A DNA stretch of 64,000 nt from Edaphobacter sp. 4G125 (GCF_014274685.1 NZ_CP060393.1:3841501-3905500), one strand, 5' to 3'; shown: positions 10,101 through 18,404, counted from the stretch's first letter. A program made the numbers and translations. Notes: generated by a model not told the origin, from the letters alone.

Positions 10101-10680
10101 TCGATCCATTGGTCGTCACCGAAGTGGTTCCTTGTGGATTCTCCGGGCCATTGATGTTGAAGCTCGAGTGCTGCACTCCAGGGGTCAGAAGCGTAAACTG
10201 GGTAAAGTTGCGATTCAGATTCGGAAGATTTTGAACCGCACGCTCATCCAGAATCTGCGCCACGTCGGCTCGATCAGTCTTCAGCGCCGGGACCTCGTTT
10301 GCGGAGACTGTTACTGACTCCGTGGCCCCTTCGACCCCAAGCTGCACATCAATCAATTGTGCTGCGTCCGCGTGAACCGCTACGCCTTTCGTCTCTTTCG
10401 CGGTGAATGTCGAGGCTTCAACCTTCACATCGTAACTATCGGGAATCAGATGCCCGATGCTCCACGCACCGCTATCGTTCGTCTGCGTCGTCTGAGTGGT
10501 TCCTTTGGCCGTATCCGTAACAGTAACTGTTGCGCCTTTAACGACTGCCCCCGAGCTATCTGTCACAGTTCCATAGAGGGAACCATAGACCGCCTGTGCC
10601 AGCAGCCCTCGCGAACCGGTCAGCAACAGACACACGGCTGCTAACACCAGCCATAAGCGGGCTGCTTTTATATATTTCAT
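7174..10680 (-). CDS. TonB-dependent receptor, Oar-like, with carboxypeptidase-regulatory domain
   Basis: A 1168-residue outer-membrane protein. The ATG at 10680 is chosen because AGGAGGACAAG directly precedes it and it yields a signal peptide (MKYIKAARLWLVLAAVCLLLTG). Residues about 30-115 form a carboxypeptidase-regulatory-like beta-sandwich (YGTVTDSSGAVVKGATVTV). A plug domain (about 125-250, with GWLLDGTDNREPV and YDAEFGGAVGG) and a long beta-barrel follow, ending in the aromatic strand AGRITF. This architecture is greatly expanded in Acidobacteriota and is usually linked to uptake of plant or microbial glycans. It precedes the secreted glycosidase and is divergent from a membrane regulator-like gene with a palindrome between them. 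The ligand is unknown. Confidence 0.92.
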   Translation of the reverse strand: MKYIKAARLWLVLAAVCLLLTGSRGLLAQAVYGSLYGTVTDSSGAVVKGATVTVTDTAKGTTQTTQTNDSGAWSIGHLIPDSYDVKVEASTFTAKETKGVAVHADAAQLIDVQLGVEGATESVTVSANEVPALKTDRADVAQILDERAVQNLPNLNRNFTQFTLLTPGVQHSSFNINGPENPQGTTSVTTNGSSYGVQGWLLDGTDNREPVLGIIVINPTLDSIGEMKVTSSNYDAEFGGAVGGIVSAQTKSGGNQFHGDAFFYRHSGEQLARNPFTQSTPDPVTGKYIPGQVFGQFGGSLSGPIIKDRTFFFMDYQGTRQRLGASQLLSVPTQQVINTCINQNSGVTCDLSQYLGSQPVYYHPSGTGVAGQQYASNAIPRSVLSPQAINLLKLLPAPNTNGTSIVNNFAASGNGSSNADQADVRLDHQLNGKIHTFGRYDYALFRLFGNAAFGPGGGPGFGMNGTTGNGQVQNQSAALGADWAVSPSLLTDLRFGFLSYHVALSKLTAGQTPAANAGIPNLNTAPDSSGLPNFSMTDTISNFGNQGCNCPLLESEQVFQLANNWTKILGNHTIKFGGDIRYALNLRNASDNDRAGVLNFASASTAAGPLDPVPSSGNALASLLFGQVARFQRFDVYSQNASNRQKRGAFYGQDSWRVTNKLQVNYGVRWDIIYPETVNSPGNGGFADINAGGIRIAGASGIGTNGGQKMDYMNLAGRFGFAYQVHPNTVIRGGIGQVYDSVGFFGTLFGSVLTHNLPVLNNEDQGSTSATGDYFATLTTLPAKPEAPTIPSNGIIPFSNNTSPQFRGSRIQLPKVDQWNLSLQQQFTNTFTAEIAYVGNHSERIYPGETYGFDFNSPLLPTSPSQLGNNAARRPYYNKFSGFYQGAPTICCSNGLTSAAPTANANYHALQTKLDKRFSNGLQFNANYTWSKAINYANDAVFANYPQLSRGRNDTNRTHVFVMSGVYALPFGRDRMFANHVNRMMDYAIGGWTLSGTTTWESGRPFTPTYAECGADQDLDTNFGGPGMSSDCRPDRAGGGFTTQVGSLDPVTHSRQYFAPVAALASNGATSGAFARPAFGAIGNIGRNSFVGPRDYYADAALIKDIPITERVKAQFQFQAFNMFNHAALDIPTASNARCIDCSAGGIITSLEGNSSMRQLQFAGRITF

Positions 10681-10776
10681 CTTGTCCTCCTGATGATTGA
10701 GGCAATGTGCCACTTCAAACAGATGCACAACCTCATACAACAGTGGCTAACTCTCCATGCCTGAAAACATGAATGT

Positions 10777-10792
10777 CACCGTATTCACGGTG
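10777..10792. promoter_or_regulatory. palindrome between receptor and regulator genes
   Basis: CACCGT at 10777-10782 and ACGGTG at 10787-10792 are perfect inverted repeats around ATTC. The site lies 96 bases from the receptor start and 94 bases from the divergent regulator-like gene, a fitting place for an operator. No binding protein is proven. Confidence 0.4.
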
Positions 10793-10885
10793 CTCAACGT
10801 CGTTTGACGGGTGAAATTTCAGCGTGAAATACTCATAGTTGCTGTGAGTGGAGCTGCTGTATATCCTTCATTCCTTGGAGGAACA

Positions 10886-12130
10886 ATGAATGATCCACGT
10901 TGGGCCCTCGCTCAACGTATCATTGCCAGTCCACACCTGAGTTCCTCGCCCAAGTTATGCGATTTCTTTCTGTACGTTGTGGATTGTTGTTTGCGCAATG
11001 CGCCGGAAGAAGCGACTGAACAGCAGATCGGCGTTCACGTCTTTCATCGCATTCCGGGTTACAACTCCAGCGATGACAGCATTGTGCGTTCGCAGGCTCG
11101 GCTCCTGCGCATGAAACTGACAGCCTACTTCTCAAACGAAGGAAGCCACGAAGAACTTATCGTTGAGATTCCAAAAGGCCACTACCTACCGGTCTTTCGG
11201 CCGTCCGCGCAAACATTTCCCGCCCTCGAGATTGTTCAACCTGCCGAACCAGCGTTTATCACACCCGTTGATCCGGTAAACGAACGGGCGCTCGCATCTC
11301 CACTCCTTAATAAGGAGCAGAGCAAGAAGAACTCTCGCTGGACGAATCTTGCTGTAGCGCTCGTCTGCCTTCTGCTCGGCGGTCTGGCCGGTCTCTTGCT
11401 CGGCCATCACTTTTTTTCGGTCTCTTCTTCTCGTACCGAAGTCGACGTCTTCTGGAAGCCATTTTTGGATGGCGAACCACCACTGATTATCTACAGTAAT
11501 CCTCTTTTCAGGGGTACTCCTTTTACAGGCCTGAAGCTTGTCCCAAACGCGGATACTCCCGACTCCGCGGAATACACAGGAACTCCAGATGAAACCTATA
11601 CCGGAACAGGTGAAGTTGCGGCCATTCACGAGCTGACCAAGATCTTCGACAGCCAGCAAAAAGATTTCACGCTGAAACGTAGTCGGCTTGTCACATGGGA
11701 CGAAGCAAAGTTGCGTAATCTCATCTTCGTGGGCGCACCAAGTCAAAACGGCGCGCTACAGGATCTCCCGACCATCTCCGACTTTGCCATCAGTCTGGAT
11801 GCCGGCAATAAGGGATATATCGTTAACCGTCATCCTCTCCAGGGCGAACCCCAAAGTTTCGTTCCGTCCTCTCCCAACGATGAATATGCGATCCTGGCCT
11901 CGATCCCTGGTATTCAAGCCAACCGTCGCATCGCAATCTTTACCGGCCTGACCACCAACGGCACTCAGGCAGCAGTGGAATTTGCCTGCAATCCGGATAA
12001 CGTACAACAGCTCGCAAACCGAATCGGCTTGTCCAATGGGGTCCTGAAACCTTTTGAGGCCGTTCTGCATGTCAAATTGAGCGGGGGCGTCCCCATTCAG
12101 TCCGACCTCGTTGCAATTCACCCTCATTAA
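10886..12130 (+). CDS. single-span membrane protein with winged-helix-like N-domain, probable regulator of the TonB receptor
   Basis: The ATG at 10886 has TTGGAGGAACA directly upstream, giving 414 residues. The N-terminal cytoplasmic part (about 1-110) contains a pattern I recall from many acidobacterial proteins: Q-IG-VF-R near residue 48, SSDDSIVR then an RLLRMKL helix, then EIPKGHYLPVF. The last element looks like the wing hairpin of OmpR-type DNA-binding domains. One transmembrane helix (about 152-175, LAVALVCLLLGGLAGLLLG) is followed by a periplasmic domain of about 235 residues with no family I recognise. The layout is that of ToxR/CadC-type one-component regulators. It is divergent from the receptor gene. 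DNA binding is inference. Confidence 0.6.
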   Translation: MNDPRWALAQRIIASPHLSSSPKLCDFFLYVVDCCLRNAPEEATEQQIGVHVFHRIPGYNSSDDSIVRSQARLLRMKLTAYFSNEGSHEELIVEIPKGHYLPVFRPSAQTFPALEIVQPAEPAFITPVDPVNERALASPLLNKEQSKKNSRWTNLAVALVCLLLGGLAGLLLGHHFFSVSSSRTEVDVFWKPFLDGEPPLIIYSNPLFRGTPFTGLKLVPNADTPDSAEYTGTPDETYTGTGEVAAIHELTKIFDSQQKDFTLKRSRLVTWDEAKLRNLIFVGAPSQNGALQDLPTISDFAISLDAGNKGYIVNRHPLQGEPQSFVPSSPNDEYAILASIPGIQANRRIAIFTGLTTNGTQAAVEFACNPDNVQQLANRIGLSNGVLKPFEAVLHVKLSGGVPIQSDLVAIHPH

Positions 12131-12249
12131 TTGACCATCTGCTCCATCCTGAGGACATCTTCTGTTCAATAGGTGCCTTTTGAACGACCTGCCATTACAC
12201 TATCCAAGGCATCCCTGATTAAGTACCCATAAGAAAGGGGGGAGCTACT

Positions 12250-12519
12250 ATGGAAGACACCGCACAGCGCTGTATTGCCATTATTGCGAAGGCCAAAAAC
12301 ATCCCTGCCGACAAGATCACCCTCGATACAAGCTTCGAGGAGCTGAATATCGACTCGCTCGACAAGATCAACATCTCCTTTGAGGTAGAAGAGGCATTCG
12401 ACATCGCCATTCCCGATGATGCCCTCGGTTCTCTTAAGACCGTCGGCGATGTCGTTCGTGGAGTCGATCAGCTGGTTGCAGCGAAGACCTCTGGCTCTGC
12501 CCCTGCCACCGCATCCTGA
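12250..12519 (+). CDS. acyl carrier protein
   Basis: An 89-residue carrier protein with the phosphopantetheine attachment serine in the motif NIDSLDK (about residue 38) and the acidic recognition helix EVEEAFDIAIPDDAL. It carries growing acyl chains as thioesters. The C-terminus has a short Ala/Ser/Thr tail beyond the usual fold. AAGGGGGGAG precedes the ATG. It is 23 bases upstream of a ketosynthase gene, and the two form a unit. The core fatty-acid genes (fabD, fabG, fabH) are not beside it, so this may be a secondary carrier rather than the main AcpP. Confidence 0.9.
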   Translation: MEDTAQRCIAIIAKAKNIPADKITLDTSFEELNIDSLDKINISFEVEEAFDIAIPDDALGSLKTVGDVVRGVDQLVAAKTSGSAPATAS

Positions 12520-12542
12520 GACCCGAGGAGCCCGCCTTTCAC

Positions 12543-13763
12543 GTGAATCGTGTTGTTATAACTGGTCTTGGATGCATCACTCCTATCGGGTCGACCGTCG
12601 ATCTCTTCCGCGACTCTCTCTTCGCAGGCAAGACCGGCATCGCGCCTATCGCCGCTGTTCCTGATGCTCCTGAGGGAGACCCGGGCGTCCGCTACTCCCA
12701 GGCTGCGCAGATCTTCGACTTTGATCCCGCACAACACCTCGACTCCGGCATCATTACAGCAACCAACCGCAATACCCAGCTCGCCATCGTTGCTGCGCGT
12801 CAAGCTGCCCGTCAGGCCAGCCTGACGGAGCATCACGCTCCCGAAAACATCGCCATCATCATGGGCTGTGCCTGCGGGGGCCGCTCTTCAGAAGAGAGCG
12901 AAGTCAAAAAACTCTACCTGGCAAATGCCCGGGCCCACCCGCTGACCATCGTCCGCACGATGTCATCGGCAGGGGCCAGCAATATCTCGATCGATCTGCG
13001 CATCACCGGGCCAACGCTAGATATCTCCACCGCCTGCGCCTCGGCTACCCATGCAATTGGCATGGCCTTCCACATGGTGCGCTCCGGCATGACGACAGCG
13101 GCCATCGCTGGCGGTCATGAAGCCCCCTTGAGCTGGGGTTTCTATCGTGCATGGGATTCCATGCGGGTCGTCTCCCCTACGCGGTGCCGCCCCTTCGCTG
13201 CCGATCGTGACGGAATGACTCTGGGCGAGGGCGCAGCCATGCTCGTTCTCGAAACCCTGGAGTCCGCCCAGGAGCGGAATGCCCCAATCTTCGCAGAGAT
13301 CGTTGGCTTCGGCATGTCCGCGGACGCCAACCACATCACTCAGCCGCAAGCCGACGGCGCCGCAACTGCCATGCGTAAAGCTCTGGCCGATGCGAATATC
13401 TCGCCTGGGGAAGTCGGCTACATCAACGCGCATGGAACCGGAACCCAGGCCAATGACTCCACCGAAGCCGCAGCGATCCATCAGGTCTTCGGGGCTCGCG
13501 CAGCGAAGATTCCAATCAGCTCGACAAAAGCCCTCCATGGGCATTCCATTGGAGCCAGCGGCGCGCTGGAAGCACTTGCCACAACGCTGGCTCTTCAAGA
13601 AGGCAAGCTTCCTCAGAACGGCGATGTTACCAATCCCGATCCTTCGCTGAACCTTGACATCATCATCAACGGACCTCGGCCAACTGGAGCAACCATTGCT
13701 CTCTCCAACTCACTGGCCTTCGGGGGACTCAACGCCGTAATCGCACTCCGCACCTGGCAGTAG
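12543..13763 (+). CDS. beta-ketoacyl-ACP synthase, KAS II/FabF-like
   Basis: A 406-residue thiolase-fold condensing enzyme that extends acyl-ACP with malonyl-ACP. The Cys-His-His triad is present: ISTACASATHA (Cys near 162), NAHGTGTQAND and KALHGHSIGASG. The length is typical of FabF. The GTG start at 12543 gives the expected RVVITGLGCITPIGS opening. GACCCGAGGAG lies upstream. It is coupled to the preceding acyl carrier gene. It may serve a specialised lipid or polyketide-like product rather than housekeeping synthesis, because no other fab genes are nearby. The catalytic assignment is firm and the pathway is inference. Confidence 0.9.
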   Translation: MNRVVITGLGCITPIGSTVDLFRDSLFAGKTGIAPIAAVPDAPEGDPGVRYSQAAQIFDFDPAQHLDSGIITATNRNTQLAIVAARQAARQASLTEHHAPENIAIIMGCACGGRSSEESEVKKLYLANARAHPLTIVRTMSSAGASNISIDLRITGPTLDISTACASATHAIGMAFHMVRSGMTTAAIAGGHEAPLSWGFYRAWDSMRVVSPTRCRPFAADRDGMTLGEGAAMLVLETLESAQERNAPIFAEIVGFGMSADANHITQPQADGAATAMRKALADANISPGEVGYINAHGTGTQANDSTEAAAIHQVFGARAAKIPISSTKALHGHSIGASGALEALATTLALQEGKLPQNGDVTNPDPSLNLDIIINGPRPTGATIALSNSLAFGGLNAVIALRTWQ

Positions 13764-13782
13764 ATATTTCGACAAACTTCGC

Positions 13783-13828
13783 AAAAAGAGCTGGTGCAGA
13801 TGCATTTCATTCGCACCAGCTTCTTTCC
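13783..13828. terminator. bidirectional terminator
   Basis: AGCTGGTGC at 13789-13797 pairs perfectly with 13813-13821. The stem is flanked by an A5 run on one side and TTCTTT on the other, so it can serve both convergent genes. Confidence 0.75.
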
Positions 13829-13829
13829 C

Positions 13830-14324
13830 TTAAGCAAAATTCGTCTCGAGCAACTTCTCCAACCGGTCGTAGCTGGCCGCAACTCCACTCTCCATCGGGG
13901 AACGCAGAACCGTATCGCGCGTCTCCTGCGAGGAGTAGGTCACGGTGCTCTCTACCGTCGTGATGCCGTTCTTCTCCGTAAGAACAGTCGTAACAACCGC
14001 GCTGCCCGGATACCATGCTTCATCGAATTGCTCCGTCGCCGATATCCGTTCATGCGGAATAACCTCGCGATAAACGCCACCCATTCCCATCTTCTGGCCG
14101 TTGTCGTGGGTCCACTCGTAACGGTAAGCACCTCCAACCTTCAGATCGATGGTGCATACGGTCATCGTCCATCCCGAAGGGCCCGCCAGCCATCGACTCA
14201 GCAGCTCGGGCTTGGTCCATGCATCGAAAACCAACTTCCGCGGTGCCTGAAACTCCCGCGTCATCACGACCTCGCGGTCACCTCTTGCAGCGACCTTCAA
14301 CTTCCCTGTCTCATTCGTCGGCAT
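13830..14324 (-). CDS. SRPBCC/AHSA1 (START-like) domain protein
   Basis: A 164-residue protein of the Aha1-C/SRPBCC family, with a hydrophobic ligand-binding helix-grip fold. Typical elements are the EFQAPRKLVFDAWTKPELL opening, RWLAGP, and GGAYRYEW. A long C-terminal helix ends GVAASYDRLEKLLE. AAAGGAG precedes the ATG. It is the last gene of an ArsR-GyrI-AHSA1 operon. ArsR plus SRPBCC pairs are common in bacteria, and the SRPBCC partner may bind the same small molecule that relieves the repressor. The ligand is unknown. Confidence 0.88.
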   Translation of the reverse strand: MPTNETGKLKVAARGDREVVMTREFQAPRKLVFDAWTKPELLSRWLAGPSGWTMTVCTIDLKVGGAYRYEWTHDNGQKMGMGGVYREVIPHERISATEQFDEAWYPGSAVVTTVLTEKNGITTVESTVTYSSQETRDTVLRSPMESGVAASYDRLEKLLETNFA

Positions 14325-14360
14325 CTATAACTCCTTTGGAATCGTTTATCTGAAACCGGG

Positions 14361-14816
14361 CTACGCAGTTGGAATAAGAATCTCTGTCACCAACTTGTCT
14401 TCGGGCGTCGTCTTGGGATCATTCGTATAGTGTTCGATGGTGAAGTCATCGCGTAGTGGAATCTTCTTCTCACCAACAATCGACCACACACGCCCGGAGG
14501 CCTCTGGCAGATTGGAATAAGATCCCGTCAAAACGAACCGGCTATACTTCCCACCGCCGAACTGTATCGATTGCACATCTGGTGGCAGCTGCTCTGGTGC
14601 GGCGGCAAGCAGAAAGCCAGCGCGATAGACCTTCGGCCCGATCTTATAGAGAGCCATCGCTCCGCTGATTTTGTTGTGCTTTGAGATGGCAGGTTCAAGA
14701 TGATGCAGCTCTTGCCAGGCCTGTGCCGCAGTGTTTAAAAACGGACCTATCTTTTCAATGAAAACATAGTGGGTTGTGGGCTGCGTAACAATCTCCGGTT
14801 CGATTGTAAGGTTCAT
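14361..14816 (-). CDS. GyrI-like small-molecule-binding domain protein
   Basis: A 151-residue single-domain protein resembling GyrI/SOUL-fold effector domains found in AraC- and MerR-type regulators. It opens IEPEIVTQPTTHYVFIEKIGPF, has an AMALYKIGPKVYRAGFLLAA core and ends IPLRDDFTIEHYTNDP. AAAAAGGAG precedes the ATG. It lies between the arsR-type repressor (34-base gap) and the AHSA1 gene (36-base gap). A stand-alone effector-binding domain in such an operon suggests ligand sequestration or hydrolysis. The family match is by pattern and the role is inference. Confidence 0.65.
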   Translation of the reverse strand: MNLTIEPEIVTQPTTHYVFIEKIGPFLNTAAQAWQELHHLEPAISKHNKISGAMALYKIGPKVYRAGFLLAAAPEQLPPDVQSIQFGGGKYSRFVLTGSYSNLPEASGRVWSIVGEKKIPLRDDFTIEHYTNDPKTTPEDKLVTEILIPTA

Positions 14817-14850
14817 ATCGTCTCCTTTTTAACTTCCAAAAATGCCGTTC

Positions 14851-15261
14851 TCATTTCGCTTTATGATGTCTTCTCTTCTGCCGTGTTTTCGTATTCCTCA
14901 TTCGGCTGTCTTCGGCCTTCAACTCTTCCAGCAAGAGATCCAGACGGGCAAAATTTTGTTCCCATACTTCGCGATAGCGCTCCAGCCACTCGCTTGCCTC
15001 AGCGAGAGGCTGCGCCTCAAGTCGGCACGGCCTCTTCTGAGCATCCCGTCCCCGCGAAACCAACCCTGCACGCTCCAGCACCTTCAAATGCTTGGAGATC
15101 GCCGGCTGGCTCATTGCGAATGGCTCAACCAGCTCCGCCACCGAGGCTTCACCTTCTGCCAAACGAGCGACAATCGCTCTCCGTGTTGGATCGGCTAATG
15201 CCGCAAAGATTGCATCCAAATTCGGAGAAGTCGGTGCAGCGAACTGAATACCATAACTCAT
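14851..15261 (-). CDS. ArsR-family winged-helix repressor
   Basis: A 136-residue ArsR/SmtB-type regulator. The winged helix spans about 12-95: FAALADPTRRAIVARL, then the recognition helix MSQPAISKHLKVLERAGLV. The usual metal-binding cysteines of arsenic or cadmium sensors are absent, since the recognition helix has no CxC. This fits the metal-free subgroup that pairs with SRPBCC proteins. The C-terminus is basic. A perfect palindrome at 15266-15287 lies immediately upstream of the ATG and no ribosome binding site is visible, so the mRNA may be leaderless and autorepressed. Confidence 0.92.
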   Translation of the reverse strand: MSYGIQFAAPTSPNLDAIFAALADPTRRAIVARLAEGEASVAELVEPFAMSQPAISKHLKVLERAGLVSRGRDAQKRPCRLEAQPLAEASEWLERYREVWEQNFARLDLLLEELKAEDSRMRNTKTRQKRRHHKAK

Positions 15262-15265
15262 AAGC

Positions 15266-15287
15266 TATATAACCTATTGGTTATATA
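15266..15287. promoter_or_regulatory. operator palindrome of the arsR-type operon
   Basis: TATATAACC at 15266-15274 and GGTTATATA at 15279-15287 form a perfect 9-bp inverted repeat around TATT, ending five bases before the start codon. The arms also contain TATATA, usable as a -10 box. The placement suits autorepression by the adjacent ArsR-type protein. Confidence 0.7.
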
Positions 15288-15387
15288 CATCGGATAAGCA
15301 TTTGCGGTCAAGAGATTCACTTTTTTCAAAATCTTTTCCTCGAGCTGTCTTTGTCCCTGCATACCTCTCCGGTATAGGGTTGAGAAT

Positions 15388-17181
15388 ATGAAGGAGTTGC
15401 GTAAACTCTCCATTGCAGTTCCGGCCCTTGTTCTTCTTGCGAGCTTGATCGGCGCCTATCTTACCCGTGGCGCCATGGCAAACCTCCCCTTTCTCCGCGC
15501 CAACGGTCGTACATACGGCTCTCGCCCCTCTGGCGAACTCGTCGATCAACGCCCCTGGCAAACCATCGAGGCGCTCGCTCCTCTTGCCGTATCGGTCGAA
15601 GAGAAACGACTCGTCCGCGAGGCCGAACGCCTTGCCGATCACGAAGTCGATCAGGCCTTCGCCCAGGCGCTCCGTCAGACATCGCTTGAAACCAAGACCC
15701 TGACTGGAGAAGCCAAAATCCTGCAGCAGAGGATTGCGACCCTGCAAGCAGTTATCAAAGATGATCAGGCCAAGCTCGACAGCCTCACCGCTGCTTCAAA
15801 AAGCTCGAATCCTCCCTCATCCGACGATCTCGATGCAGCCAAAGCGCAGGTGCAGTTAGATACGGATGAATTGAACGATGCGAATGAAGACTTCGCTCGC
15901 ATGATTGGCGACAAACGCGGCCAGGTTCAGCAGGAGCTCGCAATACGCGAAGCCGCGATGAAGAAATTCGACGAGCAGAACGATGCTGCTTCCGCTCCAT
16001 CCTCCGTACAGACCGCTAAGCGATACGGAACCCTCTCCGGACGCATCTCTGCCTGGTTCGATCAACTCACTCGCATGAATGCGATTGCGCAGGCCCAGGC
16101 CGAAGCCAGTACGGGCTCTGCTGCTCTCACCAAAGAACACGCTAGCATCGAAAGCCAGTTGAGTGATGCAAATACGGCAAATGCACAGGACACCAACACG
16201 CGCAGCCGTGTCGCACGGCTCGCCCGGATGCATACGCTTTCGCAAATCCACTCTATTCTTGATGACCGCATCCAGACCCAAAAGCAACTTGCAGCCGTGT
16301 ATGGGCGATGGATGGATCAGGTAAAACGCCAGCACCAAATTATCCTTCATCTTATTCTTCAGTCCATTGGCGCAATCGCATTTCTTTTCCTCTGCTCGGC
16401 AATCATTACAGCGATTACAAGAAAGTTGCTCAACCGGCTCAAGATCGACCGTCGGACATCATTAACACTGCATACGATCGCAAATCTTGCGATTCAGATC
16501 ATTACGATCCTACTGGTGATTCTTGTCATCTTCGGTGTCCCCAGCCAGATGCCCACCATCATCGGCCTCGTCACGGCCGGTTTAACTGTCGTCTTCCAGG
16601 ACTTCATCCTCGCCTTCTTTGGCTGGTTTGTCCTCATGGGGAAAAAAGGCATTCGCGTCGGAGACTGGGTTGAGATTAATGGCGTCGGAGGCGAGGTCGT
16701 CGAAGTCGGACTCTTCCGTACATCATTGTTAGAAACCGGTAACTGGACCGACAAGGGCCATCCCACCGGGCGTCGCACCAACTTCATGAATGGCTTCGCT
16801 ATCCGGGGTCAGTACTTCAACTTCTCCACCTCAGGCCAATGGCTCTGGGATGAGATCCGAGTCAATATCCCTACCGGCCCACACACCTATCAAATCATCG
16901 ATGCCATCCATAATGCAGTCCGGCAGGAGACAGAAAAGAGCACCAAACTGGCTGTAACCGAATGGCAGCGAGCCACCGGAGCACATGACATGAGCCAATT
17001 CAGTGCCGAACCCTCCGTCGACATGCGACCGGCCTCATCCGGAATCGACGTGATCATTCGTTATGTCACTCGCGCATCGGATCGCTTCAGCGTTCGTAAC
17101 CGTCTTTATCAAACTGTCATCGAACTCATGCAAAAGAAAGAGGAAGCTGCTGCTCTCGAATCCAGCGAGAAGTCAAACTGA
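15388..17181 (+). CDS. MscS-family mechanosensitive channel
   Basis: A 597-residue membrane protein. An N-terminal anchor (about 12-30) precedes a long periplasmic alpha-helical, coiled-coil-like region (about 60-310). Two or three TM helices follow, then the MscS core: the TM3-like stretch GLVTAGLTVVFQDFILAFFGWFVL split near FQD, and the beta domain GIRVGDWVEINGVGGEVVEVG. It would release solutes on hypo-osmotic shock. The long coiled-coil region is unusual compared with the 286-residue E. coli MscS and suggests extra gating control. It is 17 bases upstream of ackA and probably co-transcribed, an odd functional pairing. Confidence 0.88.
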   Translation: MKELRKLSIAVPALVLLASLIGAYLTRGAMANLPFLRANGRTYGSRPSGELVDQRPWQTIEALAPLAVSVEEKRLVREAERLADHEVDQAFAQALRQTSLETKTLTGEAKILQQRIATLQAVIKDDQAKLDSLTAASKSSNPPSSDDLDAAKAQVQLDTDELNDANEDFARMIGDKRGQVQQELAIREAAMKKFDEQNDAASAPSSVQTAKRYGTLSGRISAWFDQLTRMNAIAQAQAEASTGSAALTKEHASIESQLSDANTANAQDTNTRSRVARLARMHTLSQIHSILDDRIQTQKQLAAVYGRWMDQVKRQHQIILHLILQSIGAIAFLFLCSAIITAITRKLLNRLKIDRRTSLTLHTIANLAIQIITILLVILVIFGVPSQMPTIIGLVTAGLTVVFQDFILAFFGWFVLMGKKGIRVGDWVEINGVGGEVVEVGLFRTSLLETGNWTDKGHPTGRRTNFMNGFAIRGQYFNFSTSGQWLWDEIRVNIPTGPHTYQIIDAIHNAVRQETEKSTKLAVTEWQRATGAHDMSQFSAEPSVDMRPASSGIDVIIRYVTRASDRFSVRNRLYQTVIELMQKKEEAAALESSEKSN

Positions 17182-17198
17182 AGCTCAGGAGCCCTAAC

Positions 17199-18404
17199 GT
17201 GAACCTGCTTGTCATCAACAGCGGATCGTCCTCCATCAAATTCTCGATCTTTTCTACGGATAGCAGCTCTCCTCGCTCGCTTTACGAAGGCGAAGTCCTT
17301 GGAATCGGAACTGGTAACGCGACCTTCGATTTTCATCGGACCGGAGACAGTTCATCTCCTGCAAAAATCAAGGCTGACGATCCCGTCGCAGCGATCAATA
17401 AAGTTGTTGAAGCTGTCACACAGTCGAGACTTCCATCCATCAACGCTGTGGGATACCGCGTCGTCCATCCCGGACCCAAACTCGATCACCACACTCGCAT
17501 TACCGAATCGGTTCTAAGTGATCTCAATCACGCCGTCCTCTTCGCTCCTCTTCATGATCCATCCGCGATCAGGATCATCCACGAAGGAATGAAACACTTC
17601 CCTCGCCTCCCGCACTTCGCCTGCTTCGATACGATCTTTCATCAAACCATGCCTGAGGTCGCGACCGCCTATGCCATCCCCGCCGAATATCGCTCCCAGG
17701 GAGTCCGGCGCTACGGCTTTCACGGACTCAGCTGCGAATCCATCGTCGAACAGATGCACTCTACGAACTTTCCCCTCCCGCACCGCATGATCATCGCCCA
17801 TCTCGGCAGCGGGTGCAGCGTCACCGCTCTCGTGGATGGCCACTCCATCGACACATCCATGGGGCTCACCCCCACCGGCGGAATCGTTATGGGAACCCGC
17901 CCTGGCGATCTCGACCCCGGACTCGTTCTCTATCTCCTTCGGCAACAACAAGGAGACAGGGACACAGCCTTTAAATCCGTCGAGCATCTTCTCAATCACA
18001 ACGCTGGAATTACCGCTCTCTCTGGACTTCCCAACGATATGCGCTCTACCCGAAAAGCAGCCGCAGAGGGCAATTCTCAGGCACAGCTCGCCATTGATGT
18101 TTTCACTCGCAGTGTCCGCAAAGCGATAGGAGCGTACACCTGGCTCATGGGAGGACTCGATGTCCTTGTCTTTACCGGTGGCATTGGCGAACATGACACC
18201 AAAACCCGAGCTGAAGTCTTGGCCGGACTCGATTCTCTCGGCATTCAGATGGATGCTGAGTTAAATCTTGCAGAAAACAAACAGCCCAATAATCCCATCC
18301 AGCAGATTTCCGCATCTGAATCAAAAACAAAGGTCTTTCGGGTTCCAGCGAAAGAAGATTGGATCATGGCGATCCATCTTCAGCAGATGCTTACTCAAGC
18401 CTGA
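17199..18404 (+). CDS. ackA: acetate kinase
   Basis: A 401-residue ASKHA-fold enzyme that interconverts acetyl phosphate plus ADP with acetate plus ATP. It starts with the signature MNLLVINSGSSSIKF from a GTG codon. Other landmarks are RRYGFHGLSCESI, AHLGSGCSVTALVDGHSID, GGIVMGTRPGDLDPG and VFTGGIGEHD (consensus FTAGIGEN, slightly altered). It lies between an MscS gene and phosphoketolase. Phosphoketolase makes acetyl phosphate, the substrate of this enzyme, so the pair forms a complete route from sugar phosphate to acetate and ATP. Confidence 0.95.
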   Translation: MNLLVINSGSSSIKFSIFSTDSSSPRSLYEGEVLGIGTGNATFDFHRTGDSSSPAKIKADDPVAAINKVVEAVTQSRLPSINAVGYRVVHPGPKLDHHTRITESVLSDLNHAVLFAPLHDPSAIRIIHEGMKHFPRLPHFACFDTIFHQTMPEVATAYAIPAEYRSQGVRRYGFHGLSCESIVEQMHSTNFPLPHRMIIAHLGSGCSVTALVDGHSIDTSMGLTPTGGIVMGTRPGDLDPGLVLYLLRQQQGDRDTAFKSVEHLLNHNAGITALSGLPNDMRSTRKAAAEGNSQAQLAIDVFTRSVRKAIGAYTWLMGGLDVLVFTGGIGEHDTKTRAEVLAGLDSLGIQMDAELNLAENKQPNNPIQQISASESKTKVFRVPAKEDWIMAIHLQQMLTQA

